In this document: positions 17,506-28,406 of the stretch, piece after piece
Layout: every line of letters begins with the position of its first letter
How positions within the stretch are numbered: position 1 is the first letter of the stretch
Assembly: GCA_020852815.1 (NCBI GenBank)
Contig: JADZAN010000018.1
Span: 1-64,000, forward strand
Origin: Gemmatimonadaceae bacterium
Lineage (GTDB): Bacteria > Gemmatimonadota > Gemmatimonadetes > Gemmatimonadales > Gemmatimonadaceae
Length of the DNA stretch: 64,000 bases
Direction of reading: 5' to 3'
Made by a program: the position numbers and the translations under genes
Notes under the pieces: model-generated
The model's database searches: none
What the model was told of the DNA's origin: nothing
Seen by the model: only the letters and a program-made list of their open reading frames with translations

Positions 17506-18386
17506 GGCGCTTCCTCGGGGAGGTAGTGACCGCAATCGAGCGCTGCGCCGTGCACCTTGGCGGCGACGCGGCGCCACTCCGCCAGCACGTCGTAGCCGCG
17601 CCCCACCCACCCATGCGCCCCCCACAGGGCGAGGAGCGGCGCCGTGAGCCGCGCCGCGGTGTCGCGATCGGCGCGGTCGTGTTCGAGGTCAATCGTCGCC
17701 GCGGCGCGGTAGTCCTCGCAGAAGCCATGTATTGTCGCCGGGTCGCTGGCGCAGCGCTCATATTCGGCCAGCGCCTCCGGCGCAAAGGGCGCGAGAGCGG
17801 CATGGCGCCCGGCGAGGATGCTGCGCGCGTAGAAGGCGCCGTCGTTCCCGATGAGTCGTTCCGGGAGCGGCGCAGGCTGGATGAGGAAGAACCAGTGCCA
17901 GTATGTGCGCGCGAAGCGCTCGTCGGTCTGCTCGTACATCGCGAGGGTGGGGGCGATGTCGAGCACGGCGAGGCGGTCGACGCACTGCGGATGATCGGCG
18001 GTCAACCGGTGCGCGACGCGTCCGCCGCGGTCGTGCCCCACGACGCTCCATCGTTCGTAGCCCAGCTGCCGCATGAGCGCCACCTGGTCGTGCGCCATGG
18101 TGCGCTTTGAATAGTTGGTGTGATCGGGGCGACCAGCGGGCTTGTCCGACGCGCCATATCCGCGCAGGTCCGGCGCGACGAGGGTGAAACGCTCAGCCAG
18201 GCGATCCCACACCCGGTGCCAGATGGCGCTGGTCTGCGGATGGCCGTGGAGGAGGAGGAGCGGGGGGCGGCCGGCCCGCGAGGTGCGCACCGCGATGCCG
18301 ATGGGGGCGTCGATGCTGTCGACGATGACGCGATGAGGCGGCGCAAGCACGCCGGCGTGCAGGGCTCCGCTTCGGGACGATGTCAC
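17457..18386 (-). CDS. haloacetate (fluoroacetate) dehalogenase-type alpha/beta hydrolase
   Basis: A 309-residue cytoplasmic hydrolase without a signal peptide. All residues known to define fluoroacetate dehalogenase can be placed. The nucleophile is Asp119 in GHDRGG. The carboxylate-binding Arg120 and Arg123 follow it. Asp143 is in LDIAPT, and the halide pocket His164-Trp165 is in YWHWFF. A Tyr lies in EDYRA, and the catalytic His is in DCGHYLPEE. Cleavage of a carbon-halogen bond in a haloacid by an Asp-ester intermediate is therefore the best prediction. Epoxide hydrolases share the fold but not this Arg pair. The 3' end of the gene is duplicated downstream. Confidence 0.88.
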   Translation of the reverse strand: MTSSRSGALHAGVLAPPHRVIVDSIDAPIGIAVRTSRAGRPPLLLLHGHPQTSAIWHRVWDRLAERFTLVAPDLRGYGASDKPAGRPDHTNYSKRTMAHDQVALMRQLGYERWSVVGHDRGGRVAHRLTADHPQCVDRLAVLDIAPTLAMYEQTDERFARTYWHWFFLIQPAPLPERLIGNDGAFYARSILAGRHAALAPFAPEALAEYERCASDPATIHGFCEDYRAAATIDLEHDRADRDTAARLTAPLLALWGAHGWVGRGYDVLAEWRRVAAKVHGAALDCGHYLPEEAPQALCDALLPFLTGEE

Positions 18387-18594
18387 GGAGATCGTACCTT
18401 CCTGGCGAGGTGGGCGAGGAGTTGGCGACGCAGGTTACCTCAGCATCGCCGTGACGTCTCAGGGCGTCAATGGCTACTGTCGGCACTGGACGTGTGCGAG
18501 ACGCTGATGAGATTCCGACGCATCGGCGCAACGGACGGCGTTCGGGAAGGGACGCGCCGAGGGCTCGAAGACGAACCACGACGCGGAGCTGCAT

Positions 18595-19872
18595 ATGCGG
18601 GACCGACAACATCACGTGTGCGCCACCGGCGACAATGGCGCGGAGGTCCAGCGCCGGATTGCCGGAGCGCCACCGAAACGGCGCCTTCTTCGACGGCCCT
18701 CGCGCGCCGCCTGCATTCGCGTAGGCGTCGCCCTTGTCCTTGCATCGCGGCCCACCTCTGTGCAGGCACAGCGCGTCGACACGCTCCGCTTTCGCGTGGA
18801 GTGGGAGGTGGTCGAGGGGAGGCATCCGCTTGCCGATTCCCTCGGCGAGCTGTCGGGAATCGCGCTGGACGCGCGTGGTAACGTCTACGTCTCCGACTTC
18901 AGCGCGACAACGGTCTGGATCCTCGACGCCGGGGGGCGCTCGGTGGGGCGCGTGGGGCGAAAGGGGCGAGGCCCGGGCGAGTTCGAGGCCCCCACGGGCA
19001 TTGCAGTTGCGCCTGACGGTAACCTCGTGGTGCGCGACATCAATCGCGTCACGACCTTCGCGCCTGACCCGGCCACAGGGCGCCTCGCGAAGTACGAGGG
19101 CGCGTTTGCCGGTCCGTCGATGGCCGATTGGCGCTCAACGTTCGCCACGCGCTTCGACGCGCAGCGCCGCCTGTACTATCCGGCATTCAATGTCGCCAAC
19201 CGGACCAAGCGAAGCGGTGTGTTCTACATCTTTGCACCCGACGGCCGCCTTACCGACTCGCTCGTCGTTCCACCCTTCCCAGGCGCCCCCGCCCCGACGG
19301 CACGCGTGCAGACGAGCGCGACGGGCGGTCGCATGCTTCGCGGGCTGAGTCATGCGCCGTTCGCCCCGCTCCCCAGCTGGGACGTCACCCCACGCGGGAC
19401 ACTCGTGTCGGGAATGGGGAACCGCTACGAGGTGCAGGAAACCGATGCGCGCGGGGCGCTCGTGCGCCGGTATACGCGCGCCCTCCCGCCGGAACCGATA
19501 CCGCCTCCCCTCCGGCGCGACAGCCTCGCGGCGCTGCGACAACGCCTGGACTCTGTCCCCGTCCCGCTGGAGCGCGTGCAAGGGATGCCGCCAGACGTTC
19601 GCGAGGGACGCATACCCGAACGCTTTCCCGCATTCATGGCCGTGCACGCTGCCGCTGACGGGATGCTCTGGATCCGACGCTGGTCGCTCAATCCGCGGGA
19701 GAGCGTCTTCGACGTCTTCGCGAGCGACGGCACGCTTCGACACGTCGTGATCCTCCCGCGACCGATCGTCGTCCAACCGACACCAGTCCTTTCCCTGACG
19801 CGCGTCGCCGCCATTGGCATCGATGCCGACACCGGTGCCAATACCGTGATCGTGCTGCGCGCGATGCGATAG
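18595..19872 (+). CDS. exported NHL/6-bladed beta-propeller protein
   Basis: Up to 425 residues. Blade-like repeats are visible: LSGIALDARGNVYVSD, GIAVAPDGNLVVRDI and a later MLWIRRWSLNPRESVFDVF. These match the six-bladed propeller/NHL type that binds peptides or ligands. A hydrophobic stretch (RVGVALVLASRPTSVQA, then QRV) looks like the end of a signal peptide but lies about 60 residues from the only good ATG, so the true start is uncertain and the first ~40 residues may not be translated. No enzymatic motif is seen. It is convergent with katG, with a shared hairpin between them. Confidence 0.78.
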   Translation: MRDRQHHVCATGDNGAEVQRRIAGAPPKRRLLRRPSRAACIRVGVALVLASRPTSVQAQRVDTLRFRVEWEVVEGRHPLADSLGELSGIALDARGNVYVSDFSATTVWILDAGGRSVGRVGRKGRGPGEFEAPTGIAVAPDGNLVVRDINRVTTFAPDPATGRLAKYEGAFAGPSMADWRSTFATRFDAQRRLYYPAFNVANRTKRSGVFYIFAPDGRLTDSLVVPPFPGAPAPTARVQTSATGGRMLRGLSHAPFAPLPSWDVTPRGTLVSGMGNRYEVQETDARGALVRRYTRALPPEPIPPPLRRDSLAALRQRLDSVPVPLERVQGMPPDVREGRIPERFPAFMAVHAAADGMLWIRRWSLNPRESVFDVFASDGTLRHVVILPRPIVVQPTPVLSLTRVAAIGIDADTGANTVIVLRAMR

Positions 19873-19913
19873 CGCGCGAAGCGTTAGCGCGCGCCGCGAT
19901 CGATCACAAGGAC

Positions 19914-19943
19914 AAAGGGCGACCCACCCGCGGGCCGCCCTTT
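19914..19943. terminator. bidirectional hairpin terminator
   Basis: AAAGGGCG and CGCCCTTT form a perfect 8-bp stem that ends in A and T runs on both sides, with further GC pairing possible in the loop. It lies between the convergent propeller gene and katG and could stop transcription from both sides. Confidence 0.7.
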
Positions 19944-19971
19944 CCGTTCACGTCATGCGACTGGCGAACCG

Positions 19972-22458
<2,487 letters not shown>

Positions 22459-22474
22459 TCACCCCTCCTCGTCG

Positions 22475-24289
22475 ATGCCTAACGTCAGCCGGACGCTCGC
22501 GCTTGCCGCGACGCTGCTCCTCCCCTCGCTGCTCGCGGCCCAGACCTACCCGAGCAAGACCGACCCGCGCAACAACCTCAGGCCGGGCAAGACCGACGCC
22601 GGCGTCGCGGCGCGCAACATGCGGCTCGTCTCCAACACGCCGCGCCCCGCGGGGCTCGACACCACGCGCGGCCTCACCTTCGCCAACTCGGACCTGGCGT
22701 TCGGTGACAAGTACGTCTACCAGGGGAACTTCGCCGGCTTCTCCATCTGGGACATCAGCGAGCCGACAAAGCCGAAGCTGGTCTCCACGGTGCAGTGCAT
22801 CACCTCACAGGGCGATCCGTCGATCTACCGCAACCTGCTCTTCATTTCCGCCGAGGGAATGGGGAACCGCAACGATTGCGGCAACGGCGGGGTGAAGGAT
22901 CCCAAGGACCACATGGCGGGAGTTCGCATCTTCGACGTGTCCAATCCGGCGGCGCCGCGCCTCGTGAAGAACGTGCAGACGTGCAAGGGGTCGCACACGC
23001 ACACACTGGTCCCCAGCTACAAGGACGAGAACATCCTCTACGTGTACGTGTCGGGGAGCCAGGGGGCGCGGCAGGAGAGCGACCTCGCCGGGTGCAAGGC
23101 GGGGACCGACCCGGCCGACGAGTCGAACGCGATGTTCCGCCTCGACGTGATCAAGGTGGACCTCCGCGCGCCGGAGAAGGCAGAAGTGGTGACGGGGGCG
23201 CGCATCTTCACCGGGCTCGGCGCCGCGCCTCGCGCGGCCGGCCGGCCGGCACGCATGCGTCCGCGCGCGGCGGGTGACACCACCCAGGCCCCCGTGCCGA
23301 CGGGGCCGTGGAACTGCCACGACGTGACGGCCTATCCGGAAGCCAAGCTGCTGGCGGGCGCCTGCGCCAGCTACGGACTCCTCGTCGACATCTCCAACCC
23401 GGAAAAGCCGGTGCGCCTGGATGCGAAGGCCGACACCAACTTCTCGCTCTGGCACACCGCGGTCTTCAGCAACGACGGCAAGAAGGTGGTGTTCACCGAC
23501 GAGTGGGGGGGCGGGACGTCGCCCATGTGCCAGGCCAACTCGATGATGGAGATGGGGGGGAACACGATCCTCACGGTCGACGGGAAGAAGTCGTTCAAGC
23601 AGCGCGCCTACTTCAAGATTCCCACGGCGCAGACGGAGCAGGAGAACTGCGTATCGCACAACGGCGGGCTGATTCCGGTGCCGGGGCGCGACATCATGGT
23701 GCAGGGGTGGTACCAGGGCGGGGTGAGCGTGATGGAGTTCACCGACCCCGATCACCCGAAGGAACTCGCCTTCTTCGACCGCGGCCCGATCGACAACCCG
23801 CCGGGTGTAGACGTCCCGGTGACGCCGCAGCCGGAAGGGGCGCGTCGCGGCCAGCGCGGGACGATTGGCGGGTCGTGGGGGGCATACTACTGGAATGGAC
23901 TCGTGTACTCGTCGGAAATCGACCGCGGCTTCGACATTCTCGAGTTGGAGCCGAGTGACCAGTTGTCGAAAAACGAACTGGAAGCGGCCAAGCTCGTGCG
24001 CTTCGTGCAGTACAACCCGCAGAGCCAGCCAAGGATCGTGTGGCCGGCGGCCTTCCCGGTGGTGCGATCATACCTCGACCAGTTGGTGCGCGCACAGGGG
24101 CTCGCCGCCGATCGCACGACGGCGATCGGCAGCGCGCTCGACGCGGCCGAGGCGCAGCAGGGGAAGGGGCGCCGCGACGCGCTCGACGCGCTGGCGAAGC
24201 AGGTGGACAAGGACGTTGCCGGCGCGAAAGACTCCGCGCGCGTGAAGGCGATGTCCGACGCCATCAAGGCGCTGGCGAAGGCCAGCTAG
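22475..24289 (+). CDS. exported LVIVD-repeat beta-propeller protein (paralogue A)
   Basis: About 604 residues with a Sec signal (MPNVSRTLALAATLLLPSLL, then AAQ). LVIVD-type propeller blades recur: FSIWDISEPTKPKLVSTV, VRIFDVSNPAAPRLVKNV, LLVDISNPEKPVRLD and VSVMEFTDPDHPKEL. Conserved His/Cys-containing patches (CKGSHTHT, NCHDVTAYP, FSLWHTAVF, ENCVSHNGGLIP) could bind a metal. The C-terminus is an Ala/Lys-rich helical tail. No catalytic function is known for the family. A close paralogue lies at 24995-26791 and a more distant one at 48196-50181. The Ala/Arg/Pro-rich insert near 260-280 is specific to this copy. Confidence 0.88.
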   Translation: MPNVSRTLALAATLLLPSLLAAQTYPSKTDPRNNLRPGKTDAGVAARNMRLVSNTPRPAGLDTTRGLTFANSDLAFGDKYVYQGNFAGFSIWDISEPTKPKLVSTVQCITSQGDPSIYRNLLFISAEGMGNRNDCGNGGVKDPKDHMAGVRIFDVSNPAAPRLVKNVQTCKGSHTHTLVPSYKDENILYVYVSGSQGARQESDLAGCKAGTDPADESNAMFRLDVIKVDLRAPEKAEVVTGARIFTGLGAAPRAAGRPARMRPRAAGDTTQAPVPTGPWNCHDVTAYPEAKLLAGACASYGLLVDISNPEKPVRLDAKADTNFSLWHTAVFSNDGKKVVFTDEWGGGTSPMCQANSMMEMGGNTILTVDGKKSFKQRAYFKIPTAQTEQENCVSHNGGLIPVPGRDIMVQGWYQGGVSVMEFTDPDHPKELAFFDRGPIDNPPGVDVPVTPQPEGARRGQRGTIGGSWGAYYWNGLVYSSEIDRGFDILELEPSDQLSKNELEAAKLVRFVQYNPQSQPRIVWPAAFPVVRSYLDQLVRAQGLAADRTTAIGSALDAAEAQQGKGRRDALDALAKQVDKDVAGAKDSARVKAMSDAIKALAKAS

Positions 24290-24341
24290 CAGGGCGCGAC
24301 TACCACACCGATCTCATACCGATTCCATCAGGGCACCGGCC

Positions 24342-24947
24342 ATGTGCACCATTCGCAGTTTAGTCATCGCAACGCTTGTCGTCGTCGCCAGCCTGGCGGG
24401 GCAACCGCGATCGCTCGCCGCCCAGCACGAGGGGCATCACATGGCGGAGATCAAGGTCCCGCCCGGCGCCGCGTACACGGTGGCCGACGTGCAATTCATG
24501 CAGGGGATGATTGCGCATCACGCGCAGGCGATCCACATGTCGCGCATGGCCGAGTCGCACAAGGCGAGCCCGCGCTTGTTGCGGCTGGCGATCAAGATCG
24601 ACCAGTCGCAGGTGTCGGAGATTCGGATCATGCAGGAGTGGCTCAAGTCCAACGGGCAGGTGGCGCCCGACACGTCGTCGTGGCGCACGATGCGGATGGC
24701 GGGGATGCTGACCACGGAGCAGCTCGCGGAGCTGGACGCGGCCGCGGGGGTGCAGTTCGACCGCCTGTACCTGCGCTACATGATCATGCACCACGAAGGG
24801 GCGCTGCAGATGGTGAAGGAGCTGCTGGCCAGCCCGGGGGCGGCGCAGGAAGTCGACGTGAACGTCTTTGCCAATGACGTGGTGAGCGTGCAGACGGCCG
24901 AGATCGGGGCGATGCGGCAGATGCTGTCGCAGCTCCCCGCGAAGTGA
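24342..24947 (+). CDS. exported DUF305 protein (four-helix, His/Met-rich)
   Basis: A 201-residue exported protein with a signal peptide (MCTIRSLVIATLVVVASLAG...). The two DUF305 signatures are seen: QFMQGMIAHHAQAIHMSRM and RYMIMHHEGALQMVKEL. DUF305 is a ferritin-like four-helix family often found near copper or other metal-resistance genes; a metal-binding role is plausible but unproven. It starts 52 nt after LVIVD paralogue A and ends 47 nt before paralogue B, so all three are probably one transcript. A second DUF305-LVIVD pair is at 47432-50181. Confidence 0.9.
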   Translation: MCTIRSLVIATLVVVASLAGQPRSLAAQHEGHHMAEIKVPPGAAYTVADVQFMQGMIAHHAQAIHMSRMAESHKASPRLLRLAIKIDQSQVSEIRIMQEWLKSNGQVAPDTSSWRTMRMAGMLTTEQLAELDAAAGVQFDRLYLRYMIMHHEGALQMVKELLASPGAAQEVDVNVFANDVVSVQTAEIGAMRQMLSQLPAK

Positions 24948-24994
24948 CCGACGCTCTCGCCGGGCGTTCGCGCCCCCCTCAACCGAAGGACTCG

Positions 24995-26791
24995 ATGCCT
25001 AACGCCCGACGCTCGCTCGCCCTGGCTGCGATGCTCCTCCTCGCGTCGCCGCTCCTCCCGTTGCGGCTGGCGGCCCAAACGTACCCGAGCAAGACCGACC
25101 CGCGCTCCCGGCTCAAGCCCGGGCGCTTCGACGCCGGCGAGGCGGCCAGCAACATGCGCCTCATCTCCACCACACCCAAGCCGGGGATCCTGGACTCCAC
25201 GCGCGGCCTCACCTTCATCAGCTCGGACCTGGCCTTCGCGGGAAAGTACGTCTACCAGGGGAACTTCTCCGGCTTCACGATCTGGGACGTGAGCGACGCG
25301 GCAAAGCCGACGATCGTCTCGGCGGTGGCGTGCGTGACCTCGCAGGGCGATCCGTCCATCCATGGCAACCTGCTCTTCCTGTCGGCCGAGGGGGCGGGGA
25401 ACCGCAATGACTGCGCGAAGGGCGGATGGAAGGACCCCAAGGACCACATGGCCGGGGTCCGCATCTACGACGTCTCCAACCCGGCGCAGCCGCGGCTGAT
25501 CAAGAACGTGCAGACGTGCAAGGGGTCGCACACGCACACGATCGTCCCCAGCACGAAGGACAAGGGGATCATCTATCTCTACGTCTCGGGCTTCCAGGGG
25601 GCACGCCCGGAGGCGGAGATGCCGGGATGCCGCGAGGGGACGGACGCCGCGGACGAGACGAACTCGCTCTATCGCCTCGACATCATCAAGGTCCCGCTGG
25701 CGCACCCCGAACGGTCGGAGGTGATCACCGGGGCGCGCGTCTTCACGGGACTCGATGCGGCGCCGGCGGTGCAGGGGCGCGAGTCGTTCTTCGGGAATTC
25801 GGGGCCGCGCAACTGCCACGACGTGACGGTGTACCCGGCGGCGAAGCTGCTGGCGGGGGCGTGCGGCTCGCACGGGATCCTCGTCGACATCTCCAACCCG
25901 GAAAAGCCGATCCGGCTCGACGCGCGCACCGACACCAACTTCTCCATCTGGCATACCGCCGTCTTCTCCAACGACGGAAAGAAGGTCGTCTTCACCGACG
26001 AGTGGGGGGGCGGGACATCGCCCATGTGCCAGGCCAACTCGCCGATGGAGATGGGAGGAAACACGATCCTCACGCTCGACGCGAAGAAGAGGTTCACCCC
26101 GCACGCGTACTTCAAGATCAACACCGCACAGACGGCCGAGGAGAATTGCGTGTCGCACAACGGCGGGCTGATTCCCGTGCCGGGGCGCGACATCATGGTG
26201 CAGGGATGGTACCAGGGCGGGGTGAGCGTGATGGAGTTCACCGACCCCGATCACCCGAAGGAACTCGCCTATTTCGACCGCGGCCCGATCGACAACCCGC
26301 CGGGTGTCGACGTCCCGGTGACGCCGCAGCCCGAGGGGGCACGTCGCGGCCAGCGCGGGACGATTGGCGGGTCGTGGGGGGCGTACTACTGGAACGGCTA
26401 CATCTACTCGTCGGAACTCGACCGCGGCTTCGACATTCTCGAACTCACGCCGAGCGACCAGCTGTCGAAGAACGAGATCGAAGCGGCAAAGCTGGTGCAG
26501 TTCCGCGAGTACAACCCGCAGAGCCAACCCAGACTCGAATGGCCGGCCGCCTTCCCGGTGGTGCGGTCGTATCTCGACCAGTTGGTGCGGTGGCAGGGGC
26601 TCGACGCGACGCGCACGACGGCGATCGGGAGCGCGCTCGACGCCGCGGAAGCACAGCAAGGGGGGGCGCGCCGCGCGGCGTTGGGCGCGCTGGCGAAGCA
26701 GGTGGAGCGCGACGTTGCCGGCGCGAAGGACTCGGCGCGCGTGAAGCTGCTGGCGGACGCGATCAAGGCGCTGGCACGGGTCACGCGATAG
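24995..26791 (+). CDS. exported LVIVD-repeat beta-propeller protein (paralogue B)
   Basis: About 598 residues, closely similar to the gene at 22475-24289 over its whole length. The ATG at 24995 follows GAAGGA and opens a signal peptide (MPNARRSLALAAMLLLASPL...). An in-frame GTG at 24944, overlapping the DUF305 stop, is less likely. The blades and His/Cys patches (CKGSHTHT, NCHDVTVYP, FSIWHTAVF, ENCVSHNGG) are conserved. It lacks the Arg/Pro-rich insert of paralogue A. A middle stretch around 26155-26390 is nearly identical at DNA level to 23660-23895 of paralogue A, suggesting gene conversion or recent duplication. Confidence 0.88.
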   Translation: MPNARRSLALAAMLLLASPLLPLRLAAQTYPSKTDPRSRLKPGRFDAGEAASNMRLISTTPKPGILDSTRGLTFISSDLAFAGKYVYQGNFSGFTIWDVSDAAKPTIVSAVACVTSQGDPSIHGNLLFLSAEGAGNRNDCAKGGWKDPKDHMAGVRIYDVSNPAQPRLIKNVQTCKGSHTHTIVPSTKDKGIIYLYVSGFQGARPEAEMPGCREGTDAADETNSLYRLDIIKVPLAHPERSEVITGARVFTGLDAAPAVQGRESFFGNSGPRNCHDVTVYPAAKLLAGACGSHGILVDISNPEKPIRLDARTDTNFSIWHTAVFSNDGKKVVFTDEWGGGTSPMCQANSPMEMGGNTILTLDAKKRFTPHAYFKINTAQTAEENCVSHNGGLIPVPGRDIMVQGWYQGGVSVMEFTDPDHPKELAYFDRGPIDNPPGVDVPVTPQPEGARRGQRGTIGGSWGAYYWNGYIYSSELDRGFDILELTPSDQLSKNEIEAAKLVQFREYNPQSQPRLEWPAAFPVVRSYLDQLVRWQGLDATRTTAIGSALDAAEAQQGGARRAALGALAKQVERDVAGAKDSARVKLLADAIKALARVTR

Positions 26792-27263
26792 CCGTCGACT
26801 GTACGCCGGGAATGGCGCGGGACGTGAGGGCTCCATAACGAGGCGCTGAAGTCGTCAGCTCGGCCTTCAGGTGCAAGCGAGCGCGACAGCGGTGGGCAGA
26901 TGCGCGTCGCGTCGTTGGGCTGCCCCCCTTCCGTCACCATCCAGACGGTGCAGATTCCTGTGGAGGAGAAGACGACGGCTCGGGGCACTGACCGCCTTGC
27001 AGCCGCAATTCGGGAGGGCTTACGCTGAGGGGGGAGGTGTGGAGTGGTGATACGGTCCAGGTGCAACCCGAGCGAAACGCCACGCACGATTTGGGTGTCG
27101 CCCGCGGTGATCGCGAGGAGGTGTCGCCCTCCCTGAGTGCGATGGGCGTGTCTCACTCGTGTGCCCATCGGGTTCGTCCTGAGCGCAGACGCGCCTGACG
27201 CCCCCCGACCGACCGCCGCGCTGCAGTCCCGCGCGACTCACCTCTCCGCGTAGCCCTCCCATC
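26792..27263. other. 472-nt non-coding gap with an attC-like stretch
   Basis: I see no credible gene here on either strand. At 26834-26920 lies CATAACGAGGCGCTGAAG ... GTCGTTGGGC. Its ends resemble those of integron attC sites (TAAC...GCGCT and a GTTRRRY core), and its 87-nt span is in the attC range. The inner arms do not pair well, so this is at best a degenerate site. The rest is unremarkable. Confidence 0.4.
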
Positions 27264-27740
27264 ATGCGCTCGCCTGCGCTCTCACAGTCGCAACACGACG
27301 CCCTCTCGATCCTGCTGGCCTGCCTCGACGACGCAGGCGTCTGGTATCGCGCGACCGGAGGATTGGCGGGGAATGTCCACGGATCGCGTTGGCCGTTGCA
27401 CGACATCGACGTGGACGTCCGCAAGGACGATTGGCCGCTCGTGCTCTCGGCGGTGGGCGATTTTGTCGAGACGGCGCCGCGGCCATACGAGGATGGCGAA
27501 TGCCGGGTGGTCCTGGCGAATGCGATCATCGAGGGGGTGAGCGTCGACATCGCGCAGTTGGAGGATGCCTATGTGCAGGAGGACGGCGCATGGGTCGCCC
27601 TCGACGCCGACCCGAGCCGGCGCGAACTCCACGACTGGAGCGATTTCTCGATCTGGGCCATCCCACTGCGCGACCTCATCGCCTACAAGACGCGCATGGG
27701 ACGCGTCGCCGACCTCGCGGAGTTGCGCCACCTGCTGTGA
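27264..27740 (+). CDS. nucleotidyltransferase-fold protein, small
   Basis: A 158-residue cytoplasmic protein. GGLAGNVHGSRWPLHDIDVDV resembles the GG...HG.R...DiDl core of minimal nucleotidyltransferases (MNT, AbiEii and lincosamide-transferase-like), with two carboxylates in DIDVDV. The C-terminal WAIPLRDLIAYKTRMGRVAD fits the family's closing helix. Such proteins can be antibiotic-modifying enzymes or toxin/antitoxin partners, but no partner gene is next to it. It follows a long non-coding gap and stands alone. Family assignment is from motif only. Confidence 0.7.
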   Translation: MRSPALSQSQHDALSILLACLDDAGVWYRATGGLAGNVHGSRWPLHDIDVDVRKDDWPLVLSAVGDFVETAPRPYEDGECRVVLANAIIEGVSVDIAQLEDAYVQEDGAWVALDADPSRRELHDWSDFSIWAIPLRDLIAYKTRMGRVADLAELRHLL

Positions 27741-27825
27741 GCCGGCGGTGCGCTCTGGCGCAGGGCGTGCCTGGTGCCGCATGATTCCGGAGCGCGCTGC
27801 ATCGCGCTCGATTCCTGGACCAACC

Positions 27826-28347
27826 ATGCGCTGCACCCTCGCCCTCATCTGCATTTGCGCCGTCACGGCCGGTGCGCAGTCGCCCCCCAGCTTTGCCGGC
27901 GAGTGGGTGCGCGTGGATAGCGCCCCCGCCAGGCCCACCGTTGCTGCCACGGGCGACGCCGCCTTCCGGACCGGCGACATGGGGAGCGGCTGGGGGGCGC
28001 CGATCACGATCCGGCAGACGCACGACTCGCTGGTTGTCGAGTACGTGCAGTTCTCCACCTACGACTTGCAGCCGCGGCAGCGCCTTGCCTTTGCACTTGA
28101 CGGGAGCGAGACGCGCAACCGCGTGATCGTGGGGCACGCCGAGTCCCTCCAGCGCGCGCGGGCCACGTGGCGCGGGAGCGAACTCGTGATCACCACGCTG
28201 CATCCGGCGCCGGCCGACGTGTCGTCCACCCCAACCCAGGTGCAGCAGGTGCTGTCGCTTGACGCGAGCGGGCACCTGGTCGTGGAGACCACGCGTCCCG
28301 GCTTTCGCGGGGCGAACGTGGTGCGCACCAGCTACGCCAGGCGCTGA
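27826..28347 (+). CDS. exported small protein, lipocalin-like, unknown function
   Basis: About 173 residues from the ATG at 27826, which opens a short signal peptide (MRCTLALICICAVTAGA, then QSP). The mature part (FAGEWVRVDS..., WGAPITIRQTHDSLVVEYVQ, VLSLDASGHLVVETTRPGF) is a run of short beta strands. It starts with a GxW-like turn, as in lipocalin-type small barrels. I do not recognise a named family and see no catalytic motif. It starts 86 nt after the nucleotidyltransferase-like gene. Confidence 0.65.
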   Translation: MRCTLALICICAVTAGAQSPPSFAGEWVRVDSAPARPTVAATGDAAFRTGDMGSGWGAPITIRQTHDSLVVEYVQFSTYDLQPRQRLAFALDGSETRNRVIVGHAESLQRARATWRGSELVITTLHPAPADVSSTPTQVQQVLSLDASGHLVVETTRPGFRGANVVRTSYARR

Positions 28348-28406
28348 CGGGGCGCGTGCGTCAGGCGCCGGCGTACCATGCGGGCGTACGGCGCGGCGCT
28401 CTGTTG

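Noticed and set aside
24944-24994. GTG start of LVIVD paralogue B overlapping the DUF305 stop
   Set aside because: The extension carries no signal-like sequence, while the ATG at 24995 has GAAGGA before it and a clear signal peptide.
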